From the NCBI RefSeq assembly GCF_017161325.1, contig NZ_CP045670.1, positions 2,597,367 to 2,661,366 of the forward strand: a stretch of 64,000 nt of DNA, read 5' to 3'. This stretch comes from Treponema pedis (GTDB lineage: Bacteria > Spirochaetota > Spirochaetia > Treponematales > Treponemataceae). Shown in pieces: positions 23,734 through 32,800 of the stretch. A program made the position numbers and the translations under genes. The notes beneath the pieces are model-generated. The model was not told the DNA's origin. It worked only from the letters and a program-made list of their open reading frames with translations, and did not search any database. Numbering within the stretch: the stretch's first letter is position 1; the number at the start of each line of letters is the position of its first letter.

Positions 23734-26583
23734 ATGTCCGATATTCAACAAAACAACGAAGAAATACAAACCGCAAATACAAATGTAAATGCGGAAGAAA
23801 AAATCAATTTAAATGAAACCGATAAGGAAGAAACCCGGGCAACGGAAAATACCGAAGACGGTAACAAGGTTCCGGAAGACGAACTGATTCTTCCCGAAGG
23901 CGATAAAGAACAAAAAAGCAAAAAAGCTTTAAAAAAAGAAAAGAAAAAAGGCGGCGTATTCGGTAAAATAATAAAGACCGTTGCCGTTTTGTTTTTAATT
24001 ATTCTTATTCCACTTGCAGGCTTTTTATTGTACTCAGCAATCGACGGCGCTGAGCCTGCGGAGCATATACCGGAAGGACACTATGCTTATATTAACCTGC
24101 CGTCCTTGGGGGATTTTTTTCAAAAAACTCTTTCGGTAAAAACGCTTGACTCTGTTTTAGCTTCTTCCGAAACGGCTCAAATGCAGGGCTTAATACGTTC
24201 TCTAAGAGCTTCTCCCGAGCTTTCTTCTTGGTGGTTTAAAACCGCTTCAAATATCCGTTTGGACGCGGCAGCTTACGGAACGGATTCGGGCGAAACGGCT
24301 TTTCTTATTTTTGCAAAACTGGGTTTCCGCTCCGCAGCAACCCGCGCCCTGCCTCTCGTTTTAAAAATAAAGCCTGATTTATTTTCCTCTATAAAGGAAT
24401 TACAGGCAATAAGTGAAAATAATATTGAGTACTGGATTTATGATGTACAAGGTTTATCGATTTATATAGGAACCTTTAAAGATTCCGTAATTATAAGTTC
24501 ATCGAAAGAACTTTTTTTACAAGCCTTTACCGAAAACGAAAACGAAAATACCGAGTCGATAAAAAAATTTATAAAAAATTCAAAAAAAGATTCGGTAAGC
24601 ATTTTATCCGATATAAACGGTTTTAAAAACGGCATAAAAGATGATAACTCGGTTTTTTCCAATGCAATGAAAAATCTCGCCTTCGATAAAAATACCGTTA
24701 TAAACATAAACTTAAACGAAAAAGCTCTATCCGTTTCGGGTAACTGTAATTGGGAAACGGAAGATTCGGGTTTGAAAAATATTTTAAAAAGACAAGCCTT
24801 TATTCCGGGTATTTTAAACCGGCTGCCTAAATCGACCGATTATATAACGCTTATCAACATGGGAAGCCCCGATTTTCTTTTTGATAACGGACATATTTTA
24901 TTTAATTCTTCAATTTTAAATGCGTATAATAAGGCCTCAAGCGCAAGCCGATTTCTTTTTAAAAAAGACATAAACGAGCTTTTATTTTCATGGATGGGAG
25001 ATGAAATAGGATTATTCGGACTTGAGCATTCCGAACAGCCCGTATTTTTTGTTTCATTAAAGGACGAAAAAAAATGCAGAGCCGCTCTTGAAGACATTTT
25101 TTCTTCAATTTTTATAGAAAAAGATGTTTCCGCACTGGTTGACGGTTTACGAATTCCGCGTATAGAATTCCCGGATTTATTAAAATCGCTTTTGCGGGCA
25201 TTTAAAGTGGAACTGCCCCGCCCGTTTTATGTAATAGATGACGGCTTTTTATACCTTTCGCAAAGTGCGGAAGCCGTAGCTTCCCTTATAAACGATGTAA
25301 AGGCGGGCAATCTTTTAGTAAAAACCGAAAATTGGAAAAGTCTTGCAAAAATACCGCCTGAAACTTCCATCTTCGTTTATTACACGGTAGAAAAACAAAT
25401 TCCCAATTTGTTAAGAAGTATAAACGCTCTTAAACCGATTTTAAAAGATTACGGAAAAGGTATTTTATCCATTAAAACCGATTCGTCGCAAAGGTTGTCA
25501 TTTGAATTCCATACTCAAAGAACGGAATCTCATTCTTTGGGAGAGCTTGCAGCCTTTCCTTATAAGAGTTCGGAAAAAATAACGGGCAATATTTATTGCG
25601 GAAAAAATTCGAATAATGTACCCTTTGTCTATTGGACCTCAGGAAATAAGGTATACGCGTTAAACCTTGCCGATAAAACTTTAACAAATTTAAAACTTGA
25701 CGATAAAGCGTATCTTAATGTTCAGCTTACGGAAGGCAGAATAAATTCGGTTTGGGCCGTTTCTTCGCGCGGTACTATTTATAAAACCGATTATTCGCTT
25801 AAAGCGGCGGCAAACTTTCCGATTCTTACCGGAGAAAAATTTGCCGTTCCGCCCGTGATTTTAAAAGACGGAATTGTCCTCCCGGTTGCAAATAAACCGC
25901 TGCTTCTTTTCGCCGATAAAAATGCAAACACATATTTTTCGGAGCCTATGGATACAAGGCTTAAAAATCAGCCCTTTGTATTCGATGATACGATTGCCGC
26001 AGCACCGCGCTCTTTCGACAGTATGGTTTACCTTTTCGATAGGGACGGAAAAATAAAAGACGGCTATCCTTCGGAACTTGAATCCATTTCGGCGGTTCAA
26101 CCCGTTTTGTACAAAAATGAGAAAAAAGAAATTTGGACGGCTATTTTAACCGAAGAAGGAAAATTCAGCTTAAAGCCCGCTTTCAATAATGAAAATGAAG
26201 GTTTTTCTATAGAGTTAAATGTTTCGTGCAGGGTACAGCCGGTTTATTCGGAAAACTTAAAAATGTTCTTTTTAATTGCAGATGCGGGATATCTTTATAA
26301 AATAGATACTCAATGCAGGATAGTCGATAAAATCGCTTTAAAGCAAAAAAATGCCGATGATTATGTTATTACTCTGGCGGATTTAACCGGCGATAAACTT
26401 GATGATGTTTTGATTTCGGGCGGAGGAAATTCCGTTTACGCTTACGGTTCGAATTTTATTCCGCTTGAAGGATTTCCCGTTTCAGGAACGGGGAATCCCT
26501 GCCTGATTGATGTCGACGGCGACGGTAAGCCTGAATTGATTACCTGCGGAATAGATAACAGCATTCACTCATACAGGTTTTAA
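23734..26583 (+). CDS. Large membrane-anchored protein with C-terminal beta-propeller-like region
   Basis: 949 residues from ATG 23734 (GCGAGG site). The N-terminal ~85 residues are acidic then Lys-rich and disordered. One membrane helix follows (TVAVLFLIILIPLAGFLLYS, about 92-111). The periplasmic part begins EPAEHIPEGHYAYINLPS and resembles DUF3352-type proteins up to about residue 600. The last ~330 residues have repeated strand-turn units (NKVYALNLADKTLTNLKL, GTIYKTDYSLKAAANFPI, GDKLDDVLISGGGNSVYAYG) like an FG-GAP or PQQ propeller. Downstream of zapA; an envelope role is inferred. Confidence 0.72.
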   Translation: MSDIQQNNEEIQTANTNVNAEEKINLNETDKEETRATENTEDGNKVPEDELILPEGDKEQKSKKALKKEKKKGGVFGKIIKTVAVLFLIILIPLAGFLLYSAIDGAEPAEHIPEGHYAYINLPSLGDFFQKTLSVKTLDSVLASSETAQMQGLIRSLRASPELSSWWFKTASNIRLDAAAYGTDSGETAFLIFAKLGFRSAATRALPLVLKIKPDLFSSIKELQAISENNIEYWIYDVQGLSIYIGTFKDSVIISSSKELFLQAFTENENENTESIKKFIKNSKKDSVSILSDINGFKNGIKDDNSVFSNAMKNLAFDKNTVININLNEKALSVSGNCNWETEDSGLKNILKRQAFIPGILNRLPKSTDYITLINMGSPDFLFDNGHILFNSSILNAYNKASSASRFLFKKDINELLFSWMGDEIGLFGLEHSEQPVFFVSLKDEKKCRAALEDIFSSIFIEKDVSALVDGLRIPRIEFPDLLKSLLRAFKVELPRPFYVIDDGFLYLSQSAEAVASLINDVKAGNLLVKTENWKSLAKIPPETSIFVYYTVEKQIPNLLRSINALKPILKDYGKGILSIKTDSSQRLSFEFHTQRTESHSLGELAAFPYKSSEKITGNIYCGKNSNNVPFVYWTSGNKVYALNLADKTLTNLKLDDKAYLNVQLTEGRINSVWAVSSRGTIYKTDYSLKAAANFPILTGEKFAVPPVILKDGIVLPVANKPLLLFADKNANTYFSEPMDTRLKNQPFVFDDTIAAAPRSFDSMVYLFDRDGKIKDGYPSELESISAVQPVLYKNEKKEIWTAILTEEGKFSLKPAFNNENEGFSIELNVSCRVQPVYSENLKMFFLIADAGYLYKIDTQCRIVDKIALKQKNADDYVITLADLTGDKLDDVLISGGGNSVYAYGSNFIPLEGFPVSGTGNPCLIDVDGDGKPELITCGIDNSIHSYRF

Positions 26584-26642
26584 AAGAGACTTACGGTAAA
26601 CCTTTACTTTATATAATTTTAAGGAGGGTTTCGGATAAGACG

Positions 26643-26696
26643 ACAGCCGGTGTTTTAAAGTAAAAAATACTTACTTAGTAAATGCCGGCTGTTTTT
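26643..26696 (+). terminator. Terminator after the infC-zapA operon
   Basis: ACAGCCGG (26643-26650) pairs with CCGGCTGT (26685-26692), with T5 at 26692-26696. The loop of 34 nt contains a small AGTA/TACT stem. Confidence 0.6.
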
Positions 26697-26761
26697 CCGT
26701 AAAGCCCGAAAGCTTCACGGTATTATCAATTTACTTTTTATCCTGTGTACTTTAAAAAAGC

Positions 26762-27562
26762 TCAATCATTATATACCGGAAAGGGCGGCAAAACCGCACT
26801 TTGAAGCTCTCTTCCTATACAGCTTTTAAATTCGGCCTTTGCATGAGCCGTTTCGGCAATTTCTCCGTTTTCAAGCAGGATAACGCGATCGCAAAAGAGT
26901 TTTACAAGTCTTATATCGTGCGTAATAAATAAAAACGAAACTTCGCCTTTAAGACGTTTTAAAAGTTCAAGAATTCCGCTTTGAAGAGGCGTATCAAGAG
27001 AGCTTAAGGCTTCATCAAGAATAATCAGCTTAGGATTTACCGCCATGGCACGGGCAACCGCCACACGCTGAAGCTGCCCACCGCTTAACAGCACGGCTTT
27101 TTTTTCTAAAAAATCCTCCGCTATTTCGAGCCTTTTCATCAGGTTTTGTATCCGCTCAAGTCTTTCCGTCCTGTTTAAAGCCGTTAAATATAAAAGAGGC
27201 TCTTCTATAATTTCTTTTACGGTCAAACGGGGGTTTACAGCGCTTAAACTGTCCTGAAAAACAATTTGAACCTGTTTATAAAATTCACGTTTTTTCGATA
27301 AATTCGACAAGTCTAAGGGCTTGCCGCCGAATTCTACGATACCTGCGCTCGGCTGTAAAAGACCAATCATAATTTTCGCAAGAGTGCTTTTACCCGAACC
27401 GGATTTACCGAGTAAGCCGAGAGCTTCACCGTGTTCCATATCGAAATTAATATTTTTTAAAACATGAGTTTTTTCCCGTTTTCCGAAAAATGAAAAATTT
27501 TCAAAAGAATGATTTATATTTTTAACTGAGGCAAGAATATTACCTTCCGTATATACGCTCAT
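26762..27562 (-). CDS. nikE: Nickel/peptide ABC transporter ATP-binding protein NikE-like
   Basis: 266 residues of the Opp/Dpp/Nik ATPase family, powering import at the inner membrane. Walker A is GLLGKSGSGKST, the ABC signature LLSGGQLQRVAVARAMA, Walker B LIILDEALSSLD, and the switch His lies in LFITHD. The N-terminal KREKTHVLKNINFDMEHGE is typical of the second (F/E) ATPase. Last gene of a five-gene operon; its start codon overlaps the preceding stop. The nickel assignment rests on the binding protein. Confidence 0.82.
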   Translation of the reverse strand: MSVYTEGNILASVKNINHSFENFSFFGKREKTHVLKNINFDMEHGEALGLLGKSGSGKSTLAKIMIGLLQPSAGIVEFGGKPLDLSNLSKKREFYKQVQIVFQDSLSAVNPRLTVKEIIEEPLLYLTALNRTERLERIQNLMKRLEIAEDFLEKKAVLLSGGQLQRVAVARAMAVNPKLIILDEALSSLDTPLQSGILELLKRLKGEVSFLFITHDIRLVKLFCDRVILLENGEIAETAHAKAEFKSCIGRELQSAVLPPFPVYND

Positions 27563-28320
27563 TATTTTCCGCCTCCTTCGTAAAACGATAAATGCGCCTT
27601 AATAAGCTCTTTCGCCGCTTCGGTTTTTTGTTCGGCAAAGATACTTTTTACAGTACCGGTTTCGACCAGTAAGCCCTTATCGATAACGGCTACTTCATCC
27701 GCAATTTTTGCTACAACTCCGAAATCGTGCGTTATTAAAAGCATTCCCAAAGAATTTTTATTTACAAGAGTTCTTAAAAGCTCTAAAATTTTAGATTGAA
27801 CAACAAGGTCCAAATCGGTTGTAGGCTCATCGGCAATAATAAAACCCGCCTTGCTTAAAAGCATTAAGGCTATCATTGCCCGCTGGAGCATACCGCCGCT
27901 CATTTGGTGGGGATACAGGCCCAATACTTCAAGTCCGAGACCTACATCGCAAAGAGCCGTTTCTATTTCGGCCTTGCCGGTTTTGTTAAAACTACCGTTT
28001 GATTTTAACATTTCCGTAATATGGGCGCTCATAGACATTAGAGGGTTAAACGCCGTTCTGGGATTTTGCATAATACTCATAAAAATCTTTCCGCGGGATT
28101 TTTGAATATCTATAGACCGGTTATCCAAAAATATCTCCCCGGAGCTTTTTAAGTTGGACGGCGTAAAACCCTGCATTGCAAGAGAGGTAAGAGTCTTGCC
28201 GCTTCCGCTTTTACCGACTAAGGCTGTAATTTTTCCCGTACAAATCGAAAAATTTACATTATTTACGAGAGCTTCTCCGCCGTTTTTAACGCTTAAATTT
28301 TTAACTTCTAAAATGCTCAT
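27562..28320 (-). CDS. nikD: Nickel/peptide ABC transporter ATP-binding protein NikD-like
   Basis: 252 residues. First of two ATPases: Walker A ALVGKSGSGKTLTS, signature QMSGGMLQRAMIALML, Walker B FIIADEPTTDLD and LLITHDFGVV. It has a short C-terminus, as in NikD, rather than the long Cys-rich tail of OppD/DppD. It overlaps the neighbours at both ends by a few bases, showing coupled translation. Confidence 0.82.
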   Translation of the reverse strand: MSILEVKNLSVKNGGEALVNNVNFSICTGKITALVGKSGSGKTLTSLAMQGFTPSNLKSSGEIFLDNRSIDIQKSRGKIFMSIMQNPRTAFNPLMSMSAHITEMLKSNGSFNKTGKAEIETALCDVGLGLEVLGLYPHQMSGGMLQRAMIALMLLSKAGFIIADEPTTDLDLVVQSKILELLRTLVNKNSLGMLLITHDFGVVAKIADEVAVIDKGLLVETGTVKSIFAEQKTEAAKELIKAHLSFYEGGGK

Positions 28321-29129
28321 CAGTGCCCCGCTTCGCTTACATCGAATTTATCGCGTAAAAAATCGCCTATTATGTTAAAACTCATAACGCACAAAAATAT
28401 TGCAAACCCGGGATATACTATAAGTTCGGGGTGACTGAAAATATATTCTTTCCCGTCGCTTATCATTATTCCCCACTCGGCAGTAGGGGCTTTTACACCC
28501 AGCCCTAAAAAACTTAAACCCGAAATATGAAGAACAATGTGTCCGATATCGAGAGTTGCTAAAACCGCACATTGGGACAAGATAGGTTTTAACATATTTT
28601 TTCTAAAATTCGTAAAGGTGCTTGCACCTGAGGTAATCGTTATAAGCACATAATCGCTGTTTTTTAAACTTAATACGATACTGCGTACGATTCTTGCATA
28701 CCACGCCCAATGGGACACTGCAATGGCAATAATTACATTGGTAAGTCCTACACCCAAAATTCCTACCAAAAACAATGCCAAAATTACGGTAGGAACACTG
28801 AAAAAAATATCGCAAATCCGCATTAAAATTTGGTCGGTTTTTCCTCCTGCAAACCCTGCCGTTCCTCCCACTAAAATACCTAAGGATAATATCAAAAACA
28901 GGGTTACAAATGCGGAATTAAGCGATATGCTTGTCGCCGCAAGCAGCCGTGAAAAAGTATCGCGGCCCAGGTGGTCCGTTCCGAATAAATGGGTTTTTCC
29001 CGCCGGCTCGAATTTTGCAAGTAAGTCTATTTCATTAGGGTCATACGGCACCAGCCAATACGAAAAAACCGAAACGAAAATCATTATAAGAGCCGCAAAA
29101 ATTGCGACATAAAGTCCTATTTTTTTCAT
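28320..29129 (-). CDS. nikC: Nickel/peptide ABC transporter permease NikC-like
   Basis: 269 residues from ATG 29129, which overlaps the nikB stop (ATGA); a longer upstream frame is rejected. An N-terminal helix (KKIGLYVAIFAALIMIFVSV) precedes the loop PYDPNEIDLLAKFEPAGKTH with HLFGTDHLGRD-type motif, typical of DppC/NikC. The EAA loop is in GASTFTNFRKNMLKPILSQC and the membrane domain has about six helices. Inner membrane. Confidence 0.82.
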   Translation of the reverse strand: MKKIGLYVAIFAALIMIFVSVFSYWLVPYDPNEIDLLAKFEPAGKTHLFGTDHLGRDTFSRLLAATSISLNSAFVTLFLILSLGILVGGTAGFAGGKTDQILMRICDIFFSVPTVILALFLVGILGVGLTNVIIAIAVSHWAWYARIVRSIVLSLKNSDYVLITITSGASTFTNFRKNMLKPILSQCAVLATLDIGHIVLHISGLSFLGLGVKAPTAEWGIMISDGKEYIFSHPELIVYPGFAIFLCVMSFNIIGDFLRDKFDVSEAGH

Positions 29130-30061
29130 TTTACACCTGCCCTTATTCTGGGGTCTATTAACGCATAAACTACATCTATCACCAAATTGCTGAGTACAAA
29201 AACAAACGCCATTACCAGAATAAAGCATTGAATTACGGGATAATCGTTGTTAATTATAGCTTCAACCGCATACCTTCCTACTCCGGGATATGCAAATACA
29301 TTTTCTACAACCATTGCGCCCCCTACCAATTCTCCCAAGTGCATACCCAATGCCGTAATAATCGGCAAAGAAGCGTTTCGGAAAATATGGCTGAAAAGAA
29401 CGCGTATACGCGGAATACCGCGCATTTTTGCATAAGTTACGTGTCTTTGGTTTTTAATTTCCAGCATATTGGTACGGATAAGACGCGAATTGATTGCAAT
29501 CGACATAAAAGATATTGTAAATGCCGGCATTATAAGATGGCTGAAACCTCCTATTCCGAACGGAGGAAGAATTTTAAGATGAACCGAAAAAAGTAAAATC
29601 AATAAAATCCCGAGCCAAAAATTCGGTGTACAAACTCCGAGAAAAGAAAAAAATCTTACAGCATAATCAATAAATTTATCCTTAAAGACAGCCGACAATA
29701 TACCAAGCGGTACGGAAAAAGCCAAGGTAAGGACAAGAGCAAAGCCCGCAAGTTTAAGCGTAGCGGGCAAATAATAAGCCATATCCGCCGTTACATCTCT
29801 TCCAGTAATGTAGGATTTGCCGAAGTGAAGATTAAGAGCGTCTTTAAACCAAATTTTATACTGTTCCCAAACGGGTTTATACAAATTAAGCACCCTCTTT
29901 GCTTCGGCAAGAGCTTCATCGGTAGGCGATATGCCTGACGCATTAAGATAGCTCATTGCCGCATCGGTACCGTTTAGCCGTAAGATTGCAAAAATCATCA
30001 CGCTTACGGCTAACATAATCGGTACAACAAAGAAAAGGCGTTTTATAATAAATTTCAGCAT
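29126..30061 (-). CDS. nikB: Nickel/peptide ABC transporter permease NikB-like
   Basis: 311 residues, DppB/NikB family. N-terminal helix MLKFIIKRLFFVVPIMLAVS, the DALNLHFGKSYITGRDV loop, several membrane helices and the permease signature NQRHVTYAKMRGIPRIRVLF followed by HLGELVGGAMVVENVFAYPG, which is strongly conserved in the family. Start overlaps the nikA stop. Forms the channel with NikC. Confidence 0.84.
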   Translation of the reverse strand: MLKFIIKRLFFVVPIMLAVSVMIFAILRLNGTDAAMSYLNASGISPTDEALAEAKRVLNLYKPVWEQYKIWFKDALNLHFGKSYITGRDVTADMAYYLPATLKLAGFALVLTLAFSVPLGILSAVFKDKFIDYAVRFFSFLGVCTPNFWLGILLILLFSVHLKILPPFGIGGFSHLIMPAFTISFMSIAINSRLIRTNMLEIKNQRHVTYAKMRGIPRIRVLFSHIFRNASLPIITALGMHLGELVGGAMVVENVFAYPGVGRYAVEAIINNDYPVIQCFILVMAFVFVLSNLVIDVVYALIDPRIRAGVK

Positions 30062-31605
30062 TAACGTAAACTCATTTCGGCAAAGGGCACACGGTTTTTA
30101 ATAATGTGCATATTTACACCGTCCAGCCGCTTATTCCAAACGGCCTTATTCGTTTCATATAAAAGAGGAATATAAACCGCTTCTTCATGAAATGCCGTAA
30201 GAAGCTCGTGAGTTAACTCCCGTCTTTCTTTCGGGTCAAGCGATACAAGCATTCGCCCGATTTTTTCGTCGATTTGCTTTTTATCGGATAAACCGAGTTG
30301 AGCCTGATAGTCGGCATGAGAAGGAAGACGCATTGAGGCTAAGAAGGCTTGGGGGTCGTAAGGAGCTCCCCAAGTTTCGTTAAAAATAGCTCCGAAGTCT
30401 CCGGTTTTTTGTTTTTTGTAAAAGATTGTGGATTCATCGGCCTTTAATTCAAGGGCAACACCTATTTTGGCAAAATTTGCACGCAATACTTCACCTATTG
30501 ATTTATAAACGGCATTATTTCCTATATATATAAGGGTAATTTCAAGTTTTTTACCGTCTTTATAGCGGATTTTATCCTTACCCATTTTATAACCCGCTTT
30601 TTCCAACATATCGTTAGCTTTTTTAATATCGAACTCGTAAGCCTGTGCGGAAATATCGGTATTTTCCAATGTTTTATCGAACAAAAAGTCCGCCCTCTTG
30701 CTTGTATTAAAAAATATCTTTTCTACCATTAAATCTTTTGCTACCGCCATATTAAGAGCCTTTCTTACGGTTTTGTCATTTGTAGGAAAGCGTGTTGAAT
30801 TTAATGCTACAACTAAGGTTAAAAGCGGCTTTGAAACGGCACTGTTAAATTCTTTTTTTAACTCGTTAAAACTGTCAAGAGGAATTTGCCCTCCTCCGTA
30901 AATTAAATCCACTTCCCCCGTTTTTAATGCAATAACCTTAGTATTGGGTTCCGGGATTATTTTTGCAACAACCTTTTTAATTGAAGGTTTTTTACCCCAG
31001 TATTTTTCGTTTACTTCAAATGTATCGCTTATGCCCTGTTTGGTATCTACCAATTTCCACGGTCCCGTTCCGATAGGAGCCTTTATTCCGTCTTTTGTGG
31101 AACCGTTCATCATTGCGGAAGGTGCGATAAACCTGAAAGGTCTTATGAGGCTTAACTCCCTCAATGTAGGCTCGTAAGCATTTTTTATAGTAAGCTCAAT
31201 TTCGTACTTGCCTACAATTTTGCAATTTTCCAAAATATTCGCAAGTTCAAGCCATGCATGGCGGCTGCGGTTTTCCAAAAGGGCATCAAAATTTGCCTTG
31301 GCGGCCTTTGCATCGAATTTTTCTCCGTTTGAAAAAACCACATCATCGCGCAATACAAACCTGTACACGGTGCCGTCCTTGCCTATACTCCATGATTTTG
31401 CAAGCCACGGCAAGATTTTTCCGTCGTCGCTGAATTCAACAAGACTTTCGTAAACCATATCCTGTGCAAACATTTCATTGGGTGAATAAAGATGCGGATT
31501 TAAAACTCCGACATTTTTCGATACGGCAAAATTAAGCGTACCGTTTTCCGCAAACAATGAAAGCGGAATTAACGCTAAAAATAAGGCCAATACTTTTTTT
31601 ACCAT
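30061..31605 (-). CDS. nikA: Nickel ABC transporter substrate-binding protein NikA-like
   Basis: 514 residues, family 5 extracytoplasmic binding protein with a signal peptide (LALFLALIPLSLFA). Near residue 425 it carries FNETWGAPYDPQAFLASMR and then HADYQAQLGL, a stretch I recognise as characteristic of NikA rather than of oligopeptide binders; this drives the nickel naming of the whole operon. No lipobox is seen, so it is probably periplasmic. AAGGAG precedes the ATG by about 9 nt. Transcribed from a consensus promoter with a nearby palindrome. Confidence 0.85.
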   Translation of the reverse strand: MVKKVLALFLALIPLSLFAENGTLNFAVSKNVGVLNPHLYSPNEMFAQDMVYESLVEFSDDGKILPWLAKSWSIGKDGTVYRFVLRDDVVFSNGEKFDAKAAKANFDALLENRSRHAWLELANILENCKIVGKYEIELTIKNAYEPTLRELSLIRPFRFIAPSAMMNGSTKDGIKAPIGTGPWKLVDTKQGISDTFEVNEKYWGKKPSIKKVVAKIIPEPNTKVIALKTGEVDLIYGGGQIPLDSFNELKKEFNSAVSKPLLTLVVALNSTRFPTNDKTVRKALNMAVAKDLMVEKIFFNTSKRADFLFDKTLENTDISAQAYEFDIKKANDMLEKAGYKMGKDKIRYKDGKKLEITLIYIGNNAVYKSIGEVLRANFAKIGVALELKADESTIFYKKQKTGDFGAIFNETWGAPYDPQAFLASMRLPSHADYQAQLGLSDKKQIDEKIGRMLVSLDPKERRELTHELLTAFHEEAVYIPLLYETNKAVWNKRLDGVNMHIIKNRVPFAEMSLR

Positions 31606-31642
31606 TTTTTAAACTCCTTATAATTAAAAACTGAATAAAATG

Positions 31643-31656
31643 TTACCCTTAGGTAA
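31643..31656. promoter_or_regulatory. Palindrome in the nikA leader, candidate operator
   Basis: TTACC-CTTA-GGTAA, about 6 nt downstream of the expected nikA transcript start. It is well placed for a metal-responsive repressor, but I cannot match it to a named regulator. Confidence 0.45.
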
Positions 31657-31668
31657 TTTCAGACAGGC

Positions 31669-31697
31669 AGTATATAGATTTTTACAATTAATGTCAA
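31669..31697 (-). promoter_or_regulatory. nikABCDE promoter
   Basis: On the minus strand TTGACA (31697-31692), 17-nt spacer, TATACT (31674-31669): five of six at -10 and a perfect -35. Start near 31662. Confidence 0.8.
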
Positions 31698-31754
31698 TAA
31701 GGTTTATAAAAAATCGGACAAAACCGTTTTAAAAATCATTATCGGATAAAAGGA

Positions 31755-31783
31755 TTGACAGCGGTTATATAAACAGGCATAAT
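31755..31783 (+). promoter_or_regulatory. GNAT gene promoter with start at the ATG (leaderless)
   Basis: TTGACA (31755-31760), 17-nt spacer, CATAAT (31778-31783). Seven nt further is 31790, the first base of the start codon. No Shine-Dalgarno site. Confidence 0.65.
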
Positions 31784-31789
31784 GGTACT

Positions 31790-32257
31790 ATGAGCGTAAA
31801 ATGCAGATTATCAAAAGATGCGGAGCGTATTGCAGCAATAAACAAAACCGTTCACGATGTTCATTATAAATTATATCCTGAATATTTTAAACCGTTTTCA
31901 TATAATGAAACGGTAAACTTCCTAAAAAAACAATTACAAGAAGAAAATTGGTTTTGTTATATTGCAGATTATGAGGGAAAAGATACGGGTTATGCTTTAT
32001 TTTATATCAGAGATTACCGGGAAAATCCTGTCAGAAAAGCATATAAAGGCATACATATAGACCAAATAGGTATAATCCCCGAATATAGGCGGAAAGGCAT
32101 AGGAAGAGAGCTTATGAAAGAAATCGAAAAATTTGCAATAAAAGAAAATGCGGCACAAATAGAACTGACCCATTGGGAACTAAATGAAGATGCAAAATAT
32201 TTTTACAGCAGTATGGGGTTTAACACAACTATTAGATTTGTTGTCAAAAAGCTGTAA
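31790..32257 (+). CDS. GNAT-family N-acetyltransferase
   Basis: 155 residues. The acetyl-CoA binding motif is IDQIGIIPEYRRKGIGRELM (Q/R-x-x-G-x-G/A variant, RKGIGRE), preceded by strands with FCYIADYEGKDTGYALFYI and followed by QIELTHWELNEDAKYFYSSMGF. Acetylates an unknown amine substrate in the cytosol. Divergent from the nik operon, single gene, with a 5-bp hairpin plus short T tract (32273-32293) after it. Confidence 0.85.
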   Translation: MSVKCRLSKDAERIAAINKTVHDVHYKLYPEYFKPFSYNETVNFLKKQLQEENWFCYIADYEGKDTGYALFYIRDYRENPVRKAYKGIHIDQIGIIPEYRRKGIGRELMKEIEKFAIKENAAQIELTHWELNEDAKYFYSSMGFNTTIRFVVKKL

Positions 32258-32409
32258 TAAAATTACATAGAGCCTTAACTCTAATAAGGTTTTAACCGTA
32301 TTGTTAAAAACATCTCGGTTTACCCAACCTCTCTTCGATAATATATTTCAAAATTCAAAAAAAATTATTGTTTTTTTTATAAAAATAAATAAAAATACCG
32401 TTTAAGCTA

Positions 32410-32438
32410 TTGAAAAAAATTATATATAATTATATAAT
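32410..32438 (+). promoter_or_regulatory. Promoter of the poly(C) ORF
   Basis: TTGAAA (32410-32415), 17-nt spacer, perfect TATAAT (32433-32438). Start near 32445, 26 nt before ATG 32471. Confidence 0.7.
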
Positions 32439-32470
32439 CGACTCACAATAATTCAAAGAGGGATATTGAC

Positions 32471-32784
32471 ATGAATGCAAAAATAATTATACTACCCCCC
32501 CCCCCCCCCCGAAATTTTATAACGTCATCTTTGAATTAAATACTATCTTTATTCATATTTTTAAACGAAGCCCGCTTATCAAAAGAAAGCAGCGGTTTAA
32601 ATTTTGTGAGGCCTGTTTAAAATCAAATTTTATGGTTTATATGTACTTTATAAAAACCGCCCGGCATAATAATTTAACCGTTCAGCTTCATGCAATAACC
32701 TGTCAACCGCATAAAAATCGATTTATCAAACCGGAATATAAAAATATCGGCAATTATAAATTACCGCCTCCTATGAGAATTTAA
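32471..32784 (+). CDS. Candidate phase-variable short ORF, out of frame in this sequence
   Basis: An AGAGGG site lies 8 nt before ATG 32471. Eight codons lead into a run of 16 C. With 16 C the frame stops after 22 codons; with 17 (or 14) C it continues to TAA 32782-32784, encoding 104 residues with no stop after the tract. The predicted product (NAKIIIL, polyproline, then KFYNVIFELNTIFIHIFKR and onward) is basic, and I recognise no domain; its composition is only partly protein-like. The promoter, ribosome site and tract geometry are more convincing than the product itself. Confidence 0.4.
32495..32510 (+). repeat. Homopolymeric C16 tract
   Basis: Sixteen consecutive C in otherwise AT-rich DNA, placed at codons 9-14 of a short ORF with promoter and ribosome site. 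Tracts of this kind change length by slipped-strand pairing in treponemes and other bacteria. The exact count may be unreliable in any assembly. Confidence 0.95.
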
Positions 32785-32800
32785 AAGAAAGTTTTTACAA

